DNA from: JAIPEK01 sp041685935
GTDB lineage: Bacteria; Desulfobacterota; Desulfobacteria; Desulfobacterales; Desulfobacteraceae
Assembly (NCBI GenBank): GCA_041685935.1
Contig: JAWLES010000140.1
Location: 1-6,347, forward strand
Direction: 5' to 3'
DNA length: 6,347 nt
Part shown: one piece after another, positions 4,505 to 6,347 of the stretch
Position numbering within the stretch: position 1 is the first letter of the stretch
How the letters are laid out: every line of letters begins with the position of its first letter
Position numbers and translations under genes: made by a program
The notes under the pieces: model-generated
Database searches by the model: none
The model's input: only the letters and a program-made list of their open reading frames with translations
Told to the model about the DNA's origin: nothing

Positions 4505-6347
4505 CACGGAAAACAGAAAACAGAATACTTGTGGTGGATGATGACGAATCCGTCATAAACATTCTCAGAAGGCTTTTAAAAAAAAGGGGATTTTCCAATA
4601 TCATGTCCGCCCTGGATGCGGAACAGGCCCTGCATATCATGGAAACCGCCGATTCCGGATTCAGCCTTGTGATAAGCGACCAGGCCATGCCGGGAATGAA
4701 AGGAAGCGAACTTCTCAAAAAAGTAAGGGCAATGTATCCTTATACAAGGCGGATACTGATGACTGGATACCAGAATTTCAAGGTGGCTGTGGAAGCTGTG
4801 AATGAAGGCGCCATACATCAGTACATCAGCAAACCCTGGGAAAACGAGGAGTTGCTTGCAAAAATCCGGAACGAGCTTGACCTTTACGAAAAGTTCATCG
4901 AAAGAGAAAGGTTTTTACGCCTGACCCGGCGTCAGAATTCAAAACTTTTCAAAATGGCCAAGGCTGAAAAGGAAAAGGATCGAAAACTCACGAGCGAAAT
5001 CAAGAAGAAAAATGAAAAAAAAGAGGAACTCGCCGGAAAAGCAAAGGAACTGGAAACGAAAAAGCCTTTTGAGAAGCCCGTTTTTGAACTCTACTCCCTG
5101 ATTTCCAAAAATATCGTGATCCAGGGGGAAAGCCTTGCCAGAACCTTTTGGATAATTAAGGACGAGGTGGACGACCTTATCGGAACCATCTGTAACAAAA
5201 AAGGATTCTCCCTGCCGGAGCAGGCCCGGAAACCGTTTACAGGCACGGACACTGATGAACCATACAGCCGCAAACAGGATATGTACGAACCTGTGGACCT
5301 GATCCTTCAGTATGCAGGCATGAATGCGGAACCTCAATTATACGCATACGGGAAAGAGCTGCTCAAAGAATTTTCAACCGAACACTACACCCGTGTCCCT
5401 GCAATCGGAGATCTTGCCCTGAGCGAAGGGTATATCACAAAGGAAGACCTGGACAGAGCCTCGATTGAACTTGCCACCCGAGCAAAAGAGGAACCCGGTG
5501 TGACCATGGAGCGGATTCTCAGCGAAAAAGGGCTGATCTCCAGGCTGGAACTGAGCCGGCTTTACATCAAAAGCAGACTCATCTCCATCCGTATAAGGGA
5601 CACACTGGCGGCGAACGAACTGCATGCAAAAGGGCTTGTTTCTGAAAAAGAGATCACCGGTGCATTAATCAAACAGGTAAACCTTTTCCTGGAAAGGGGG
5701 ACCTGTGTTTCAGCAGGCGACCTTCTGGCGGAAAAGGGGATTATTGATGAAAAGACCAGGCAAGCATTGTTCACTGACAGGGAAAAAGATGAAGCAACCG
5801 CACGCACATCCGACCGGGCTGAAAAACGTGCTGAAAACGCTGAAACGGAAGAAAGCAGATTCGGTTTCCATGTTTCCGACGACCTGACCGAAGCTTCCAT
5901 CAGCCCCGACATGGAAGAGAGGAAAGCTGCAAGCGCCCTGGAGGTTATCGACTTTCTCAAGGAACAGGGGGTCAGGCACGGGATCGTGGATGAAAATCTG
6001 ATACACGGTTTTCTGACCTATGAAAAAGAAGCGGATAAAAAGCTTATCGTCGCCATAGGAAGAAAGCCTGTTGAAGGGAAAGACGCTTGTATCACCTATC
6101 ACTTCAACACCGACTACCAGCGTCCCGGAGTGATTGCTGACGACGGCTCCATCGACTTCAGGGAGCGTGGAGATGTCCCCTTTGTTCAAAAGGATGTTCT
6201 GCTGGCTGAAAAAACCCCCATGGAGCAGGGCCATTCAGGACTCGACATTTTCGGAGAGACCATCCCGTGCCGGGAGGTCTATGACCGCAGCCTTTCCGGG
6301 GGTCCCGGAACACTCCTGTCCGACGACGGATTGAAGCTTTACTCAGC
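4501..6347 (+). CDS. Receiver - coiled coil - MshEN-like repeats - FapA (DUF342) fusion, C-terminus cut by window edge
   Basis: The frame is open from ATG 4501 to the right edge (615 complete codons), so the protein is partial. The receiver spans residues 7-122, with D13-D15, phospho-acceptor D60 (VISDQAMPGMKG), T88 (ILMTGY) and K111 in SKPW. Residues about 130-187 are a Lys/Glu-rich coiled coil. A helical segment (190-300) includes KKGFSLP (233-239), shared with the preceding regulator. Residues 301-424 hold four short repeats of the type EGYIT/KGLIS/KGLVS/KGIID, like MshEN/GspE-N modules. After a charged linker, about 470-615 matches the start of FapA/DUF342: VIDFLKEQGVRHGIVDENLI, VAIGRKPVEGKDA, DDGSIDFRERGDVPFVQKD, LLAEKTPMEQGHSGLDIFGE, LLSDDG. 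FapA-family proteins are linked to flagellar assembly in Vibrio, but their biochemical activity is poorly known. Phosphorylation of D60 could control the FapA part. Confidence 0.92.
   Translation, partial: MTRKTENRILVVDDDESVINILRRLLKKRGFSNIMSALDAEQALHIMETADSGFSLVISDQAMPGMKGSELLKKVRAMYPYTRRILMTGYQNFKVAVEAVNEGAIHQYISKPWENEELLAKIRNELDLYEKFIERERFLRLTRRQNSKLFKMAKAEKEKDRKLTSEIKKKNEKKEELAGKAKELETKKPFEKPVFELYSLISKNIVIQGESLARTFWIIKDEVDDLIGTICNKKGFSLPEQARKPFTGTDTDEPYSRKQDMYEPVDLILQYAGMNAEPQLYAYGKELLKEFSTEHYTRVPAIGDLALSEGYITKEDLDRASIELATRAKEEPGVTMERILSEKGLISRLELSRLYIKSRLISIRIRDTLAANELHAKGLVSEKEITGALIKQVNLFLERGTCVSAGDLLAEKGIIDEKTRQALFTDREKDEATARTSDRAEKRAENAETEESRFGFHVSDDLTEASISPDMEERKAASALEVIDFLKEQGVRHGIVDENLIHGFLTYEKEADKKLIVAIGRKPVEGKDACITYHFNTDYQRPGVIADDGSIDFRERGDVPFVQKDVLLAEKTPMEQGHSGLDIFGETIPCREVYDRSLSGGPGTLLSDDGLKLYS

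Noticed and set aside
4578..4585. Run of eight A in the receiver of the fusion gene, as a slippage or phase-variation site (another at 5015-5022)
   Set aside because: Both runs fall on Lys codons in a Lys-rich protein, the frame continues correctly through them, and no alternative product or stem-loop is evident.
5710..6234. A 174-codon minus-strand open frame inside the FapA fusion gene
   Set aside because: It is antisense to well-supported FapA motifs in the plus frame, and no promoter or ribosome binding site stands out.
1..6347. CRISPR arrays, insertion sequences, tRNA or rRNA genes, attachment sites
   Set aside because: I saw no direct-repeat array, transposase or integrase motif, or structural RNA. 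The window is almost fully coding with signalling genes.

Overview
The window shows a two-component signalling locus with two divergent gene sets that share one control region. The style is that of an anaerobic, membrane-sensing Gram-negative bacterium: many modular sensor and response-regulator proteins, an HDOD regulator beside its kinase, and a FapA (DUF342) fusion. My best guess is Desulfobacterota (Deltaproteobacteria), but this rests on protein style only.

Minus strand, read right to left: a 620-aa membrane histidine kinase (1609..3471) overlaps a response regulator with an HDOD output domain (423..1637). After a 66-nt gap with no visible terminator comes the N-terminal 118 residues of a single-pass membrane sensor (1..356, cut by the window edge). 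These look like one operon driven by a good sigma-70-type promoter at 3515..3542.

Control region (3472..3757): two promoter candidates lie back to back, with their -35 boxes 25 bp apart. The rightward one carries a perfect 13-bp palindrome in its spacer and a second dyad at its predicted start of transcription. Downstream, a strong Shine-Dalgarno sequence begins a chain of two tiny ORFs (21 and 12 codons). The chain ends 2 nt before the first rightward regulator, which has no clear Shine-Dalgarno of its own. This looks like a translated leader.

Plus strand: a 248-aa response regulator with a coiled-coil tail (3758..4504) overlaps by ATGA a much larger protein (4501 to the window end, 615 residues visible). 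The large protein joins a receiver, a coiled coil, a helical segment, four short MshEN/GspE-N-like repeats and the start of a FapA/DUF342 domain. The 248-aa regulator resembles its N-terminal part, including a shared C-terminal GFSLP motif, so the two are probably tandem paralogues.

Inferred wiring: one kinase faces three receivers (HDOD, coiled-coil and FapA outputs), which would make a branched pathway. The outputs hint at cell-surface, motility or c-di-GMP-linked control, but nothing in the window proves the output.
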